Assembly (NCBI GenBank): GCA_030426725.1
Contig: JAUHXZ010000005.1
Span: forward strand, 1 to 64,000
DNA from: Actinomycetes bacterium
GTDB taxonomy: Bacteria; Actinomycetota; Actinomycetes; Propionibacteriales; Propionibacteriaceae
Reading direction: 5' to 3'
DNA length: 64,000 nt
A program made the position numbers and the translations under genes. The notes beneath the pieces are model-generated. The model had not been told where the DNA came from, searched no databases, and saw nothing but the letters and a program-made list of their open reading frames with translations. Shown here piece by piece: positions 34,216 to 44,509 of the stretch; the first letter of the stretch is position 1; every line of letters starts with the position of its first letter.

Positions 34216-34953
34216 ATGGCTGATGACACGACGAAGCGCCCGCGCCGCGGCCGCCCCACGAACGCTGAGATAGAGGAACAACTCGGAGACATCTCGGCGT
34301 TCCCCGATGGCCCCCAGGACGCGCACGGGCTCACCACGCGGCAGCTCGCCATCCTCCAGGTGGTCAAGCAGTCCATCGAAGAAGCGGGCTATCCGCCAAG
34401 CATCCGCGAGGTCGCCAAGCGGGCCGGGTTGGCCTCGACATCGAGCGTGACGTACCAGTTGAAGGTGCTCGAGGAGAAGGGCTTCCTCCGACGGGATCCG
34501 AACCGTCCCCGCGCCGTCGTGGTCACGATGCCCGGCGAGGAGGAGATGGATCCCGCGCAGAGCTACGACTCGACCCCGACCTCCGTTGCGACGCCGCTCA
34601 TCGGACGGATCGCGGCGGGAGGCCCCATCCTGGCCGAGCAGCAGGTCGACGATGTGTTCGCTCTCCCGAAGCAACTCGTCGGGGACGGTCAGGTGTTCAT
34701 GCTCGAGGTCCACGGTGATTCGATGATCGACGCCGCGATCTGCGACGGGGACTGGGTCGTGGTGCGCCAGCAGTCGGACGCCAGCAACGGGGACATCGTC
34801 GCGGCGTTGCTCGATCAGGAGGCCACCGTGAAGACGTTCCGCCGCCGGGACGGGCAGGTGTGGCTTCTCCCCCACAATGCGGACTACTCACCGATCGACG
34901 GCACCCACGCCCAGATCATGGGCAAGGTCGTCGCGGTGATGCGCAAGCTGTGA
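34216..34953 (+). CDS. lexA: SOS repressor LexA
   Basis: 245 aa. Winged helix at about 38-100 with [19 protein letters not shown] as recognition region; C-terminal S24 autoprotease with Ala134-Gly135 as cleavage site (RIAAGGP), Ser169 in HGDSM and Lys206 in ATVKTF. A 30-residue acidic/basic N-terminal tail precedes the HTH. It represses itself and, from boxes seen here, the divergent membrane protein gene, recA and possibly the SDR at 4734. Its stop is one base from the stop of the convergent dinG gene. Confidence 0.97.
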   Translation: MADDTTKRPRRGRPTNAEIEEQLGDISAFPDGPQDAHGLTTRQLAILQVVKQSIEEAGYPPSIREVAKRAGLASTSSVTYQLKVLEEKGFLRRDPNRPRAVVVTMPGEEEMDPAQSYDSTPTSVATPLIGRIAAGGPILAEQQVDDVFALPKQLVGDGQVFMLEVHGDSMIDAAICDGDWVVVRQQSDASNGDIVAALLDQEATVKTFRRRDGQVWLLPHNADYSPIDGTHAQIMGKVVAVMRKL

Positions 34954-34954
34954 G

Positions 34955-36943
34955 CTAGTCCGCGCCGCGTAGGCGGCGCAGCGCCTGGACGGCGACGTCG
35001 CCGTCCGTCGTGGTCCAGAACCCGGGCAGCGAAGACTTGAGGAACGATCCGTAGCGCGCCGTCTCCAGACGGGGATCGAGCACCGCGACGACGCCCCTGT
35101 CCTCCATACGTCGGATCAGCCGTCCCGAACCCTGGGCCAGCAGGAGTGCGGCATGGGTGGCGGCCACGGACATGAAGCCGTTGCGTCCCTCGTCGTCGGC
35201 CGCCTTCTTGCGTGCCTGCATGAGCGGGTCGTCGGGGCGTGGGAACGGGATCTTGTCGATGATCACCAGCTGACAGGTGTCGCCGGGGACATCTACCCCC
35301 TGCCACAGGGACATCGTGCCGAACAGGGACGTGCCGGCCTCCGCCGTGAAGGCCCGGGTGAGTTCGGACAGCTGCGCGTCGCCCTGACACAGGATCTCCA
35401 GGTCCGGCAGCTCGCGGCGACAGTACTCGGCGGCCTGCTCGGCCGCCCTCCGTGACGCGAACAGCCCGAGGGTCCGACCCTCGGCGGCCCAGACGAGCTG
35501 CGCGATCTCCGCCAGGGTCTGCTCGTTCATCCCGTCCCTGCCGGGCGGCGGCAGCCGCCGCGCGACGTAGAGGATCCCCTGACGCCTGTAGTCGAAGGGC
35601 GAGCCCACGTCGGCGCCACGCCACGCGAACTCGTCGGACGCCTCGTCATCGGCCCCGATCCTGTCAGCCAGGCCGAGCCCGACCGCACTCGCGGTAGCCT
35701 CGAAGGACCCACCGAGCTCGAGGGTGGCGGACGTGAGAATGGTGGGGGCCTCCGCGAACACCTGATTCCGCAGGAGGCCCGCGACGTTGAGCGGTGCGAC
35801 GTAGGCGGCCCGCCCCAGGACCTCCGATTCGGTCACCCAAACCACGTCGGCCTCCGCGAGCTTCGCGATCCGCTCGGCGACATCGAAGACTTCCTTGACC
35901 GCCGAAGCGGCCTGCGTTCGCTCAGCGTCGTCGGCGGGCTTGCCAAGAGCGCTGATCACCTTGCGTGCGACGTCGCGCACCTGGGCCGCGGCATACGGAA
36001 GCGGCGCGGAGGCGGCCGTGATCCGGGTCAGCTCCGACTCGGCCAACGCCTGACGGAAGACGTCGGCCTGGTCGAGGAAGTCCGTTCCCAGGTCGTCGTC
36101 GAGCCATGTGAGGACCCGTCTGGCGGTGCGCTCGATGCCGCCCGGGGTCAGCTCGTCGGTGGCGGCCGTGGTGATACGGCTGACCAGCTCGTGGGCCTCG
36201 TCGATGATGAGGGCGTCGTGCTCCGGCAGCGCGGTGCCGCCGTGCATCGCGTTGATCGCGAGTAGTGCGTGGTTGGTGACGACCAGTTGCGCGTCCCGGG
36301 CCTTCTCCCGCGATGCCTCGACGAAGCACTCGGCACCGAAGGGACAGTTGGCCACGCCGAGGCACTCCCGAGTGGGGATGGACACCTGTGCCCAGGCGCG
36401 CGCCGTATGCGAAGGGGCGTCGTCACGATCGGCGAGCCCGCCGCTGGACGCCTCTTCCTCGATCCACTCGCGCAGCGCGAGAACCTCCGCCCCCAGCTTC
36501 GACACGTCGTCGGTGGTGCGCTTGGCCGCTTCGACGACGGCAGAGCTCCCCAGGAGGGACCCTTGCTCCGCCGTATCCCCGGAACGGGCGCGGTGGAGAC
36601 AGGCGTAGTTCGTACGGCCCTTGAGGATCGCGGCCTTCGGCCGCTTGCCGGTGACGCGCTCCACCGCGTCGAGGGCCGTCGGGATGTCCTTGCCTGCCAG
36701 CTGGGCCTGGAGCGCGAGGGTCGCGGTGGCGACGACGATGCGCCCGTTGTCGTCGACGCAGCGCGCCAGCGCCGGCGCCAGGTAGCCGAGGGACTTTCCC
36801 GTGCCGGTGCCGGCCTGAACCAGGAGGTGCACCCCGTTGGTGAGGGACTGTGCGACGGCGTCCGCCATCGCCTGCTGGCCCGGCCGAGCCTGACCGTGGA
36901 TTCCGCCGACGGCCTCCGCCAGGATGCGTGAGTGGTCAGCCAC
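34955..36943 (-). CDS. dinG: DinG/XPD-like ATP-dependent DNA helicase
   Basis: 662-aa superfamily 2 helicase of the DinG/XPD group. Walker A is QAGTGTGKSLGYL (GTGKS); the DEAH-like box is LIIDEAHEL; C-terminal motifs GTMSLWQGVDVPGD and SGRLIRRMEDRG follow. Cys residues in NYACLHR, CLGVANCPFGAECF fit the Fe-S ligand positions between motifs I and II. GTG start at 36943 lies eight bases inside the end of hflX, giving translational coupling. Resolves R-loops and related structures. Confidence 0.92.
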   Translation of the reverse strand: MADHSRILAEAVGGIHGQARPGQQAMADAVAQSLTNGVHLLVQAGTGTGKSLGYLAPALARCVDDNGRIVVATATLALQAQLAGKDIPTALDAVERVTGKRPKAAILKGRTNYACLHRARSGDTAEQGSLLGSSAVVEAAKRTTDDVSKLGAEVLALREWIEEEASSGGLADRDDAPSHTARAWAQVSIPTRECLGVANCPFGAECFVEASREKARDAQLVVTNHALLAINAMHGGTALPEHDALIIDEAHELVSRITTAATDELTPGGIERTARRVLTWLDDDLGTDFLDQADVFRQALAESELTRITAASAPLPYAAAQVRDVARKVISALGKPADDAERTQAASAVKEVFDVAERIAKLAEADVVWVTESEVLGRAAYVAPLNVAGLLRNQVFAEAPTILTSATLELGGSFEATASAVGLGLADRIGADDEASDEFAWRGADVGSPFDYRRQGILYVARRLPPPGRDGMNEQTLAEIAQLVWAAEGRTLGLFASRRAAEQAAEYCRRELPDLEILCQGDAQLSELTRAFTAEAGTSLFGTMSLWQGVDVPGDTCQLVIIDKIPFPRPDDPLMQARKKAADDEGRNGFMSVAATHAALLLAQGSGRLIRRMEDRGVVAVLDPRLETARYGSFLKSSLPGFWTTTDGDVAVQALRRLRGAD

Positions 36944-38366
36944 GGGTGAAGGCCGCCAGCTCGTCGGCCAGGTCCGCCCGGACCCGGGCCGTGACCAGCG
37001 TCCCTTCCCCGGTGTGCTCCAGCTGGTCGATGACAGCCGTCCGGTGCAGCCGGTCGACCAGGTCCCCACGCTCGTACGGGATGAGCGCGGTGACCCTGAT
37101 CTCAGGCGTGGGCAGCCGGCCGTGCACGGTGGTCCGGAGTTCCTCCACTCCACTGCCGGTGCGGGCCGAGACGACCAATGCGTCGGGATGGTTGGCCCGG
37201 AGGGTGAGAATGGTGGTCTCGTCGGCGGCGTCGGCCTTGTTCAGCACGAGTAGCTCAGGAACCTCGGAGGCGCCGATCTCACCGAGGACCGTGCGGACCG
37301 CGTCGATCTGGCCCTCCGGATCCGGATCGGAGGCATCGACGACGTGGAGCAGGAGGTCGGCCTGGGCCGACTCCTCGAGGGTCGACCGGAACGCCTCGAC
37401 GAGGTCGTGCGGGAGATGCCGCACGAAACCCACCGTGTCGGTGAGGGTGAAGACCCGGCCGTCGGTGGTCTCGCTGCGCCGCGTCGTCGGGTCGAGGGTG
37501 GCGAACAGCGCGTTCTCCACCAGGACCCCGGCGCCGGTGAGGCGGTTGAGGAGCGACGACTTGCCGGCGTTCGTGTAGCCGACGATGGCCACGGAAGGGA
37601 CCTGGTTGCGACGCCGCTCGGCCCGCTTCCCCTCACGGGTGGAGTCCATCTCGCGCAGCTTCCTCCGCAGCTGTGCGATCCGGGTGTGGATGCGACGGCG
37701 GTCCGTCTCGATCTTCGTCTCACCGGGGCCGCGACCACCGATGCCCGCGCCGCCCGCGGCACGTCCACCAGCCTGCCTGGAGAGGTTGCCGCCCCAGCCA
37801 CGGAGCCGCTGCTTGAGGTACTGCAGCTGCGCCAGTTCAACCTGCGCCTTGCCCTCCGCGCTCTTCGCATGCTGGGCGAAGATGTCGAGGATGAGCGCCG
37901 TGCGGTCCACGACCTTGACCTTGACGCGGTCCTCGAGGTTGCGGAGCTGCGCCGGCTCGAGCTCGCCGTCGCAGATGACGGTGTCCGCGCCGGTGGCATG
38001 CACCACCTCGGCCACCTCCTCCACCTTGCCGCGCCCGATGTAGGTGGCAGGGTCCACATGGCTGCGGCGCTGGACCAGCCCTGCCAGGACCTCGGATCCC
38101 GCGGTCTCCGCGAGGAGCTTCAACTCGCTCATGGCGTGGTCGGCGTCCTGCTGCGTGCCGGACGTCCACACGCTCACGAGGACGACGCGCTCCAGTCGGA
38201 GCTGGCGGTACTCGACCTCGGTGATGTCCTCGAGTTCGGTGCGCATGCCGTCGACGCGGCGCAGCGAATGACGGGCGGCCAGGTCCTCCTGGTCACCGTC
38301 GTAGCCGGGATCAGGCCCCCGGTCGTCGTCGACGCTCGGCCGATCGTCAAGGAAATGTTCAGTCAT
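36936..38366 (-). CDS. hflX: Ribosome-splitting GTPase HflX
   Basis: 476 aa. The N-terminal HflX domain has IGRGKVEEV and the Gly-rich linker AGGAGIGGRGPGETK; the G domain has G1 GYTNAGKSS, G3 DTVGF and G4 NKAD. HflX splits stalled or hibernating 70S ribosomes under heat or antibiotic stress. The C-terminal about 90 residues form the usual extension. Third gene of a miaA-dapF-hflX-dinG series. Confidence 0.96.
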   Translation of the reverse strand: MTEHFLDDRPSVDDDRGPDPGYDGDQEDLAARHSLRRVDGMRTELEDITEVEYRQLRLERVVLVSVWTSGTQQDADHAMSELKLLAETAGSEVLAGLVQRRSHVDPATYIGRGKVEEVAEVVHATGADTVICDGELEPAQLRNLEDRVKVKVVDRTALILDIFAQHAKSAEGKAQVELAQLQYLKQRLRGWGGNLSRQAGGRAAGGAGIGGRGPGETKIETDRRRIHTRIAQLRRKLREMDSTREGKRAERRRNQVPSVAIVGYTNAGKSSLLNRLTGAGVLVENALFATLDPTTRRSETTDGRVFTLTDTVGFVRHLPHDLVEAFRSTLEESAQADLLLHVVDASDPDPEGQIDAVRTVLGEIGASEVPELLVLNKADAADETTILTLRANHPDALVVSARTGSGVEELRTTVHGRLPTPEIRVTALIPYERGDLVDRLHRTAVIDQLEHTGEGTLVTARVRADLADELAAFTRG

Positions 38367-38479
38367 CGTCTACTCATTCAACCAGCACCCCACCGGTATC
38401 CCAAGCAGCCGGCTCGGCAGCTGTGGACAAACCCGCCGTACCCGGGTCATGGCGAGCACTGACGAGGATGCCGGCCCTC

Positions 38480-39298
38480 TCAGATCCAGAACTCGCCGCG
38501 CCCCACGATCACCGCCGGACCGGTGAGCCGCGCCTCGTCGCCGGTGAAGTCCACCGACAGTTCACCGCCGGGCACCTGGACGACGACGCGCCCCTCGTGA
38601 CCGGAGCGGGCCCGATACGCGGCAGCGACGGCCACGACGCCCGTGCCGCAGCTCATGGTCTCGCCCACACCGCGCTCATGCACCCGCAGGCTGAGCGCTC
38701 CTGGCGCGTCGATGCGGACGAACTCGACGTTGACGCCCTCAGGGAACGCCTCCGCGGGGGTCCACCGGGGCGTGCGGTGCAGATCCAGGTCCTCGAGCGC
38801 CGTGTCCTCGCTCAGGAACACCACCGCGTGCGGGTTGCCGACGTCGACCTTGGTGGCCGGCCAGTCGGCGCCGTCCAGTGACACGGACACCTCGTCCGCG
38901 GCCACCGCGGCCCGACCGATGTCGGTGCTGATCAGCGCATGCATCGCCACTTCGACGTGCTTGACGCCGGCGCGGGTGGCGACGTCGAAGGAGCCCGAAT
39001 CCACGAGTTGCTCGTTGATCAGGTGGCGCGCGAACACCCGCAGACCGTTGCCGCACATCTCCGCGGTGGAACCGTCGGCGTTGTAGTAGTCCATGAACCA
39101 GAGCTGCGGATCGCCCTCCCACTCACGGATGCTGCCGGAGCGCACGACGCGGAGGATGCCGTCGGCCCCGATGCCGGAACGGCGGTCGCACACGGCGCGG
39201 ATGAACTCGGGGTGCATGTCGTGCATGCCGTAGGAGTCATCGAGAATGATGAAGTCATTCTTCGTGCCGTGCCCCTTGTGGAAGCTGAACCGGCGCAT
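38480..39298 (-). CDS. dapF: Diaminopimelate epimerase
   Basis: 272 aa. Converts LL- to meso-diaminopimelate for lysine and peptidoglycan. The two catalytic Cys are in AEMCGNGLRVF and MSCGTGVVAV, each in one of two similar alpha/beta halves; KGHGTKNDF is the N-terminal signature. Ten bases separate it from miaA. Confidence 0.96.
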   Translation of the reverse strand: MRRFSFHKGHGTKNDFIILDDSYGMHDMHPEFIRAVCDRRSGIGADGILRVVRSGSIREWEGDPQLWFMDYYNADGSTAEMCGNGLRVFARHLINEQLVDSGSFDVATRAGVKHVEVAMHALISTDIGRAAVAADEVSVSLDGADWPATKVDVGNPHAVVFLSEDTALEDLDLHRTPRWTPAEAFPEGVNVEFVRIDAPGALSLRVHERGVGETMSCGTGVVAVAAAYRARSGHEGRVVVQVPGGELSVDFTGDEARLTGPAVIVGRGEFWI

Positions 39299-39308
39299 TC
39301 CGACCCCC

Positions 39309-40238
39309 TCACGCGTGTTCCGACCATCCTAGCGCGGCGAGAATCGCCGGGACGTTGGAGGGATCATCTGCCTCGAGCCAGGTGATCCGGGGATCCCGGC
39401 GGTACCAGCCCAACTGCTTGCGGAAGAAGGTCCTGGTGGCCCTCTTGACGGCGTCGCGCGCCTCGTCCTCCGTGCACTCACCGTCGAGGTACTCCACAAC
39501 CTGCCGGTAGCCGATCGCCCGCACCGCGGTCTCGCCCTCGCGCAGCCCGCGGCCGAGCAACCCACGCACCTCGTCGATCAGCCCCTGTCGCCACATCTCA
39601 TCGACCCGGGCGTCGATACGCCGGTCGAGCTCGGCTCTGTCGAGGGTGAGCCCGAACTGGTGCACGTCGTCGAGGGCGTAGGTCCACTTGGGCAGGGTGG
39701 GGCGATGTCCCCCCGTCAGTTCGGCGACCTCGAGGGCCCTGACGATGCGTCTGCCGTTGCCCGGCTCGATCTGCGCGGCGGAGTCCGGCGCGATGCCGGC
39801 AAGCCGGGCGTGCAGGGCCGCGGACCCGATCCGGTCGAGTTCCGCCTCCCACCTGGCGCGTATGCGGGGATCCGAACCGGGGAAATCGAAGTGGTCGAGG
39901 ATGGCCCGGCTGTACAGGGCGGAGCCGCCGACGACGATCGGGACGGTGCCCGCGGCGCGGAGCCCGGCGATCGTCCGGCGGGCCAGCTGTTGGAACTCCG
40001 CAACCGACGCCCGACGCGTGACGTCCCAGATGTCGATGAGGTGGTGCGTGACGCCGGCACGCTCCTCGAGCGACGGCTTGGCGGTGCCGATGTCCATCCC
40101 GCGGTAGACCAGCATGGAGTCGGCGTTGACGATCTCCGCGTGCACACCGCGGGCCGCCATCGCACGGGCCAGGTCGACGGCGAGCCGTGACTTACCGGTG
40201 GCGGTGGGCCCGACAAGGGCGACCAGGGGGATCTTCAC
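39309..40238 (-). CDS. miaA: tRNA dimethylallyltransferase MiaA
   Basis: 309 aa. Transfers a dimethylallyl group to A37 of tRNAs reading UNN codons. Walker A GPTATGKS is at 10-17, the NADSMLVYRGMDIGTAKP substrate segment and AIGYRQVVEYLDG follow. GTG at 40238 puts the P-loop at the usual distance from the N-terminus. Together with miaB it completes the ms2i6A37 modification. Confidence 0.95.
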   Translation of the reverse strand: MKIPLVALVGPTATGKSRLAVDLARAMAARGVHAEIVNADSMLVYRGMDIGTAKPSLEERAGVTHHLIDIWDVTRRASVAEFQQLARRTIAGLRAAGTVPIVVGGSALYSRAILDHFDFPGSDPRIRARWEAELDRIGSAALHARLAGIAPDSAAQIEPGNGRRIVRALEVAELTGGHRPTLPKWTYALDDVHQFGLTLDRAELDRRIDARVDEMWRQGLIDEVRGLLGRGLREGETAVRAIGYRQVVEYLDGECTEDEARDAVKRATRTFFRKQLGWYRRDPRITWLEADDPSNVPAILAALGWSEHA

Positions 40239-40325
40239 GTGCGCCAGTGTGCCATCAGTGGACCCCCCGTCCGGGAGGCGGGGAGCAGCGGGCATGATGG
40301 CCCCGGGGGATGAGAGGAGCCGATC

Positions 40326-40442
40326 ATGGGACTGTTCGACAAGCTGACCGACAGCAAGCCCGAGACTCAGGAGCCGGCCGGCAGCGCGCCGTCGACCTCA
40401 CCCGGGCCCCAGACGGGATCCGAGAGCTCCTCCGAGCGCTGA
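40326..40442 (+). CDS. Small acidic protein, 38 aa
   Basis: ATG at 40326 with GAGAGGAG seven bases upstream, TGA ending at 40442. It begins MGLFDKLTDS, an amphipathic start seen in some small actinobacterial proteins, then a Ser/Pro/Glu-rich, probably disordered tail. It fills the space between miaA and miaB on the opposite strand. Function unknown; no partner toxin or other gene is coupled to it. Confidence 0.5.
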   Translation: MGLFDKLTDSKPETQEPAGSAPSTSPGPQTGSESSSER

Positions 40443-40445
40443 GTC

Positions 40446-41945
40446 TCAGCCGCACGCCCCCGTAACCGGAAGCGGTTCGGGCTTCCCGAGGCTGGGCATT
40501 CCGAGCCCGACGCCGACCGGGGTGGGCTCCTGTGTGGCCGCCTCCCACGCGTCACCGCCGCGGGTGCGGCGCAACGCGGTGGGCGGCTCGTCGGCGTTGA
40601 GGTGGTGGGGCGCGGCGTGGGTCACCTTCACCGTCGCGATGTCTCCCGGTCGGGGCCTCAGTGCGGGATCCTCGGGCAGGGCGACGTGGACGAGCCGGTT
40701 GTCGCGGGCACGTCCGCTCATCCGGTGGGTCGCGGCGTCCTTGCGCCCCTCACCGGTGGCGAACATCACCTCGATCTCCTTGCCGGTGAACTTCCGGTTC
40801 TCTTCCCAGGCGAGATCGTTGACGAGCGCGATGAGGCGCTCGTACCTCTCCTGGGTGACGGCCTTGGGGATCTGGTCGGGCATCGTGGCGGCCGGCGTGC
40901 CGGGCCGGATCGAGTACTGGAAGGTGAACGCGGCGGAGAATCTGGCGCGGCGCACGACGTCCATGGTGGCCTGGAAGTCCTCCTCGGTCTCCCCGGGGAA
41001 GCCGACGATGATGTCGGTTGTGATGGCGGCCTCCGGCATCGCGGCACGGACGCGGTCCAGGATGCCGAGGAAGCGCTCGGACCGGTAGGAGCGCCGCATG
41101 GCCTTGAGCACGCGGTCCGAGCCGGACTGCAGCGGCATGTGGAGCTGGGGCATGACGTTGGGCGTCTCGGCCATCGCCTCGATGACGTCGTCGGTGAAGT
41201 CCTTGGGATGCGGTGACGTGAAGCGTACGCGCTCGAGACCGTCGATGCCGCCGCAGGCCCGCAGCAGCTTGGCGAAGGCCTGTCGGTCCCCGAACTCGAC
41301 GCCGTAGGCGTTGACGTTCTGGCCGAGCAGCGTGATCTCCTGCACACCCTGGGCCACGAGCATCTCGATCTCAGCGAGGATGTCGCCCGGCCGGCGGTCG
41401 GTTTCCTTCCCCCGCAGGGCGGGCACGATGCAGAAGGTGCAGGTGTTGTTGCAGCCGACCGACACCGACACCCAGGCGGAGTAGGGCGACTCGCGACGGC
41501 TCGGCAGGTTGCTCGGGAAGGTCTCGAGGGCCTCCTTGATCTCGATCTGCGCCTCGCGCTCGACCCGCGCGCGTTCGAGCAGCGTCGGCAGCGATCCCAC
41601 GTTGTTGGTCCCGAAGACCACGTCCACCCAAGGCGCCTTCTTGAGGATGAGGTCGCGGTCCTTCTGCGCCATGCATCCGCCGACGGCGATCTGCAGGTCC
41701 GGCCGGTCCGACTTGATGCGCGCCATGTGTCCGAGGTTGCCGTACAGCCGGTTGTCGGCGTTCTCCCGGACGGCGCAGGTGTTGAACACGACGACGTCGG
41801 CCCCGGCGCCGAGCTGCTCGGTCGTCGCCGACTCGTCGGCACGCGTCAGTCCGGACTCCTCCAGGAGCCCGCTGATGCGCTCGGAATCGTGGACGTTCAT
41901 CTGGCACCCGTAGGTGATGACGTTGTAGGTGCGTGGGTCAGCCAT
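40446..41945 (-). CDS. miaB: tRNA-2-methylthio-N6-dimethylallyladenosine synthase MiaB
   Basis: 499-aa radical-SAM methylthiotransferase. N-terminal UPF0004 domain with Cys in [21 protein letters not shown] and GGCMAQKD (auxiliary cluster); radical SAM cluster in [16 protein letters not shown] domain about 385-455. C-terminal 40 residues are a low-complexity extension. ATG at 41945. Adds the methylthio group after MiaA. Confidence 0.96.
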   Translation of the reverse strand: MADPRTYNVITYGCQMNVHDSERISGLLEESGLTRADESATTEQLGAGADVVVFNTCAVRENADNRLYGNLGHMARIKSDRPDLQIAVGGCMAQKDRDLILKKAPWVDVVFGTNNVGSLPTLLERARVEREAQIEIKEALETFPSNLPSRRESPYSAWVSVSVGCNNTCTFCIVPALRGKETDRRPGDILAEIEMLVAQGVQEITLLGQNVNAYGVEFGDRQAFAKLLRACGGIDGLERVRFTSPHPKDFTDDVIEAMAETPNVMPQLHMPLQSGSDRVLKAMRRSYRSERFLGILDRVRAAMPEAAITTDIIVGFPGETEEDFQATMDVVRRARFSAAFTFQYSIRPGTPAATMPDQIPKAVTQERYERLIALVNDLAWEENRKFTGKEIEVMFATGEGRKDAATHRMSGRARDNRLVHVALPEDPALRPRPGDIATVKVTHAAPHHLNADEPPTALRRTRGGDAWEAATQEPTPVGVGLGMPSLGKPEPLPVTGACG

Positions 41946-42009
41946 GGTGAGCCCATGCTAATCGGCGCCGGGCGGACGGCCGAAACACGCCTTGTCGTAG
42001 GCTCAGCGC

Positions 42010-42888
42010 ATGACCTTGAACCCCACTGGACAGCAGTACTCCATCAGCGACGGACGCTTCACCGCCGTGGTCACCGAGATCGGCGCGACGCTGCGCAGTC
42101 TCACCCTGGACGGCCAGGAGGTGCTGTGGACCTTTGCGGAGGACCAGGCCCCGCTGAGCTCGATGGGGCGGCAGCTCCTGCCCTGGCCGAACCGGATCCG
42201 CGACGGCCGCTACACGTTCGACGGCGTCGAGTACCAGCTGCCCATCACCGAGGTCCCCCGCCACACGGCCCTCCACGGCCTGAATGAGGGTGTGGCCTGG
42301 GACCTGGAGAGCCACACCGCCGATGAAGTGGTGCTGACCTCGCGGTACTACCCCCAGGCCGGATGGAACGCCGTTCTCGAGGCCCGCATCGGGCACCGCG
42401 TCGGCGACGACGGCCTCACGGTGACCGTGGAGGTCGCCAACGTCGGCGCCACCCGCGCCCCATACGGCTACGGGGCCCACCCGTACCTGGCCGCGGACCT
42501 CTCGACGGCCGAACTGAAGCTGCCGTTCGCGAAGGAGCTTCTGGTCGACCCGGAGCGGCTGCTGCCGATCGAACTCGCCGACGTCACCGCCGAGCACGAC
42601 TTCCGCGAGACCCGGGCCATTGGCGACACCTGGTTCGACACCGCGCTGGCGGGCGTCGAGGGCCCCTGGGAGCTCTCGTTGAGCACCGGCGACCACACGG
42701 TCACGCTGTGGGCTGACGAAACGCTCCCCTGGGGCCAGGTCTACACCCACCCGGACCGCATCGCGCTCGCTGTCGAACCCATGACCTGCGGACCCGACGC
42801 GTTCAACGAAGGGCCCACCCATGACGGTCTCATCGTCCTGGAGCCGGGCGAGACGTCCCGCTCCGTATGGGGGTTCCGAGTCTCCTGA
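42010..42888 (+). CDS. Aldose 1-epimerase family protein
   Basis: 292-aa galactose-mutarotase-like beta-sandwich protein. RHTALHGLNEGVAW gives the first catalytic His, GYGAHPYLA the second, and VEPMTCGPDAFN the Glu. It interconverts sugar anomers; substrate is uncertain in this GalM-like subgroup (some act on hexose 6-phosphates). Alone on this strand between miaB and rny. Confidence 0.88.
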   Translation: MTLNPTGQQYSISDGRFTAVVTEIGATLRSLTLDGQEVLWTFAEDQAPLSSMGRQLLPWPNRIRDGRYTFDGVEYQLPITEVPRHTALHGLNEGVAWDLESHTADEVVLTSRYYPQAGWNAVLEARIGHRVGDDGLTVTVEVANVGATRAPYGYGAHPYLAADLSTAELKLPFAKELLVDPERLLPIELADVTAEHDFRETRAIGDTWFDTALAGVEGPWELSLSTGDHTVTLWADETLPWGQVYTHPDRIALAVEPMTCGPDAFNEGPTHDGLIVLEPGETSRSVWGFRVS

Positions 42889-42901
42889 GCCCCGGCCCGG
42901 G

Positions 42902-44509
42902 TCAGTGGGCGGTCTCGGTGGCGCGCGATTCCCGCACCACCGTGATCTTGATCTGGCCCGGGTAGCTGAGGTTCCGCTCGACCTCGGCGGCGATGTCTCG
43001 CGCCAGTGCGTGGGCGCCGGCATCGTCGACGTGGTCCGGGGACACCATGATGCGCACTTCGCGTCCCGCCTGCATGGCGTAGGCGCGCAGGACGCCCTCG
43101 TGCGCTGTGGCGATCCCCTCGAGGTTCTCCATGCGCTCGACGTAGGCCTCGAGCGACTCCCGGCGGGCCCCCGGACGCGACCCCGAGATCGCGTCGGCCG
43201 CCTGAGTGAGGATGGCTTCGACCGTCCGGGGCTCGACCTCGTTGTGGTGGGCTTCCACGGCGTGCACGACGTCCTCGTTCTCGCCGTGGCGACGCAGTAG
43301 CTCCGCCCCGATGAGGGCATGCGGCCCCTCGACCTCGTGCGTGAGGGCCTTGCCGATGTCGTGGAGGAACGCGGCTCGCTTGCATTGTGCGACGTCGAGG
43401 CCGAGCTCGGCCGCCATCACCCCCGCGAGGTGGGCGCACTCGACGAGGTGACGCAGCACGTTCTGCCCGTATGAGGTGCGGTAGGCCAGAGCGCCGAGGG
43501 TGGGGATGAGGTCCGGATGCAGGTCCACGATGCCGACCTCCGCCAGCGCGTCCTCCGCCGCCCGCTCGATTCGCTCGTGGATACGGCGCTCGTTGCGCTC
43601 GAACACCTCCTCGATCCGCGCCGGATGGATCCTGCCGTCGGCGACGAGATCGACAAGCGTCAGCCGGGCGGTCTCGCGGCGGACGGGGTCGAAGCTGCTC
43701 AGGAGGACGGACTCGGGGGTGTCGTCGATGAGGACGTTGACGCCCGTGATCTGCTCGAAAGCGCGGATGTTCCTGCCCTCGCGGCCGATAATCCGGCCCT
43801 TCATATCGTCGCTGGGCAGGTCGACCGTTGACACTACCGACTCGGTGGTCTGCTCCGAGGCGACGCGTTGGATGGCGGTGACGATGACGGATCGGGCCAG
43901 CGAGTCCGCCTCCCGTTTCGCGGTGCTCTCGATGTCCCGTGCCAGCGCCGTCGCCGTGAGCTTCGCCTGGCGCTCCGCCTCCGCCAGGACCTCGGTGCGC
44001 GCCTCGGCGACCGTGAGGTTCGCGACGCGCTCGAGTTCGGTGTGAACCTGGTCGCGCTCGGCCCGGAGGGCCTCGCGCTGCTCGTGCAGATTGACCCGCT
44101 GGCTCTCCAACCGCTGGGCCCGGGCCTCCAGCCCCTCCGCCTCGGCCGCGACGCGATCCTCGCGTTCGTGCAGCCGGGACTCGCGACGTTCCTGGGCCGC
44201 CCGGCCCTCGCGGAGCTCATTGCGCTGCGAGGTGAGCGAGGTCTCCATCTCGGCGCGACGCCGCTCCACGTCCTCCATTGCCTCGCGGGCGCGCTCCTGG
44301 GCCTGGACGAGGAGCCGCTCAGCGTCGGCGCGCATCGCGTCGGCCGCCACCTGCGCGGACTCCCTGATCGATGCCATGTCCGCCCGGGACCGCCGCTCCC
44401 ATCTGTCGCGTTCGGCCTGGGTCCTCGCCGTGGCGCGCCACAGCAGCCAGGACAGGACGACCACGCCGATGACGGCCACGCCTGCGACGATCCATCCGAT
44501 CTGGGGCAT
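42902..44509 (-). CDS. rny: Ribonuclease Y
   Basis: 535 aa. N-terminal membrane anchor (about 4-25), a long charged coiled coil (about 28-185), KH domain around GRIIGREGRNIRAFE, HD domain with the HDIGK metal motif (about 370) and a C-terminal tail. A membrane-bound endoribonuclease that begins mRNA decay. In actinobacteria with rny it often lies by recA-recX as here. GAGGAGGAG before the ATG at 44509. Expressed from its own promoter with a long leader. Confidence 0.94.
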   Translation of the reverse strand: MPQIGWIVAGVAVIGVVVLSWLLWRATARTQAERDRWERRSRADMASIRESAQVAADAMRADAERLLVQAQERAREAMEDVERRRAEMETSLTSQRNELREGRAAQERRESRLHEREDRVAAEAEGLEARAQRLESQRVNLHEQREALRAERDQVHTELERVANLTVAEARTEVLAEAERQAKLTATALARDIESTAKREADSLARSVIVTAIQRVASEQTTESVVSTVDLPSDDMKGRIIGREGRNIRAFEQITGVNVLIDDTPESVLLSSFDPVRRETARLTLVDLVADGRIHPARIEEVFERNERRIHERIERAAEDALAEVGIVDLHPDLIPTLGALAYRTSYGQNVLRHLVECAHLAGVMAAELGLDVAQCKRAAFLHDIGKALTHEVEGPHALIGAELLRRHGENEDVVHAVEAHHNEVEPRTVEAILTQAADAISGSRPGARRESLEAYVERMENLEGIATAHEGVLRAYAMQAGREVRIMVSPDHVDDAGAHALARDIAAEVERNLSYPGQIKITVVRESRATETAH

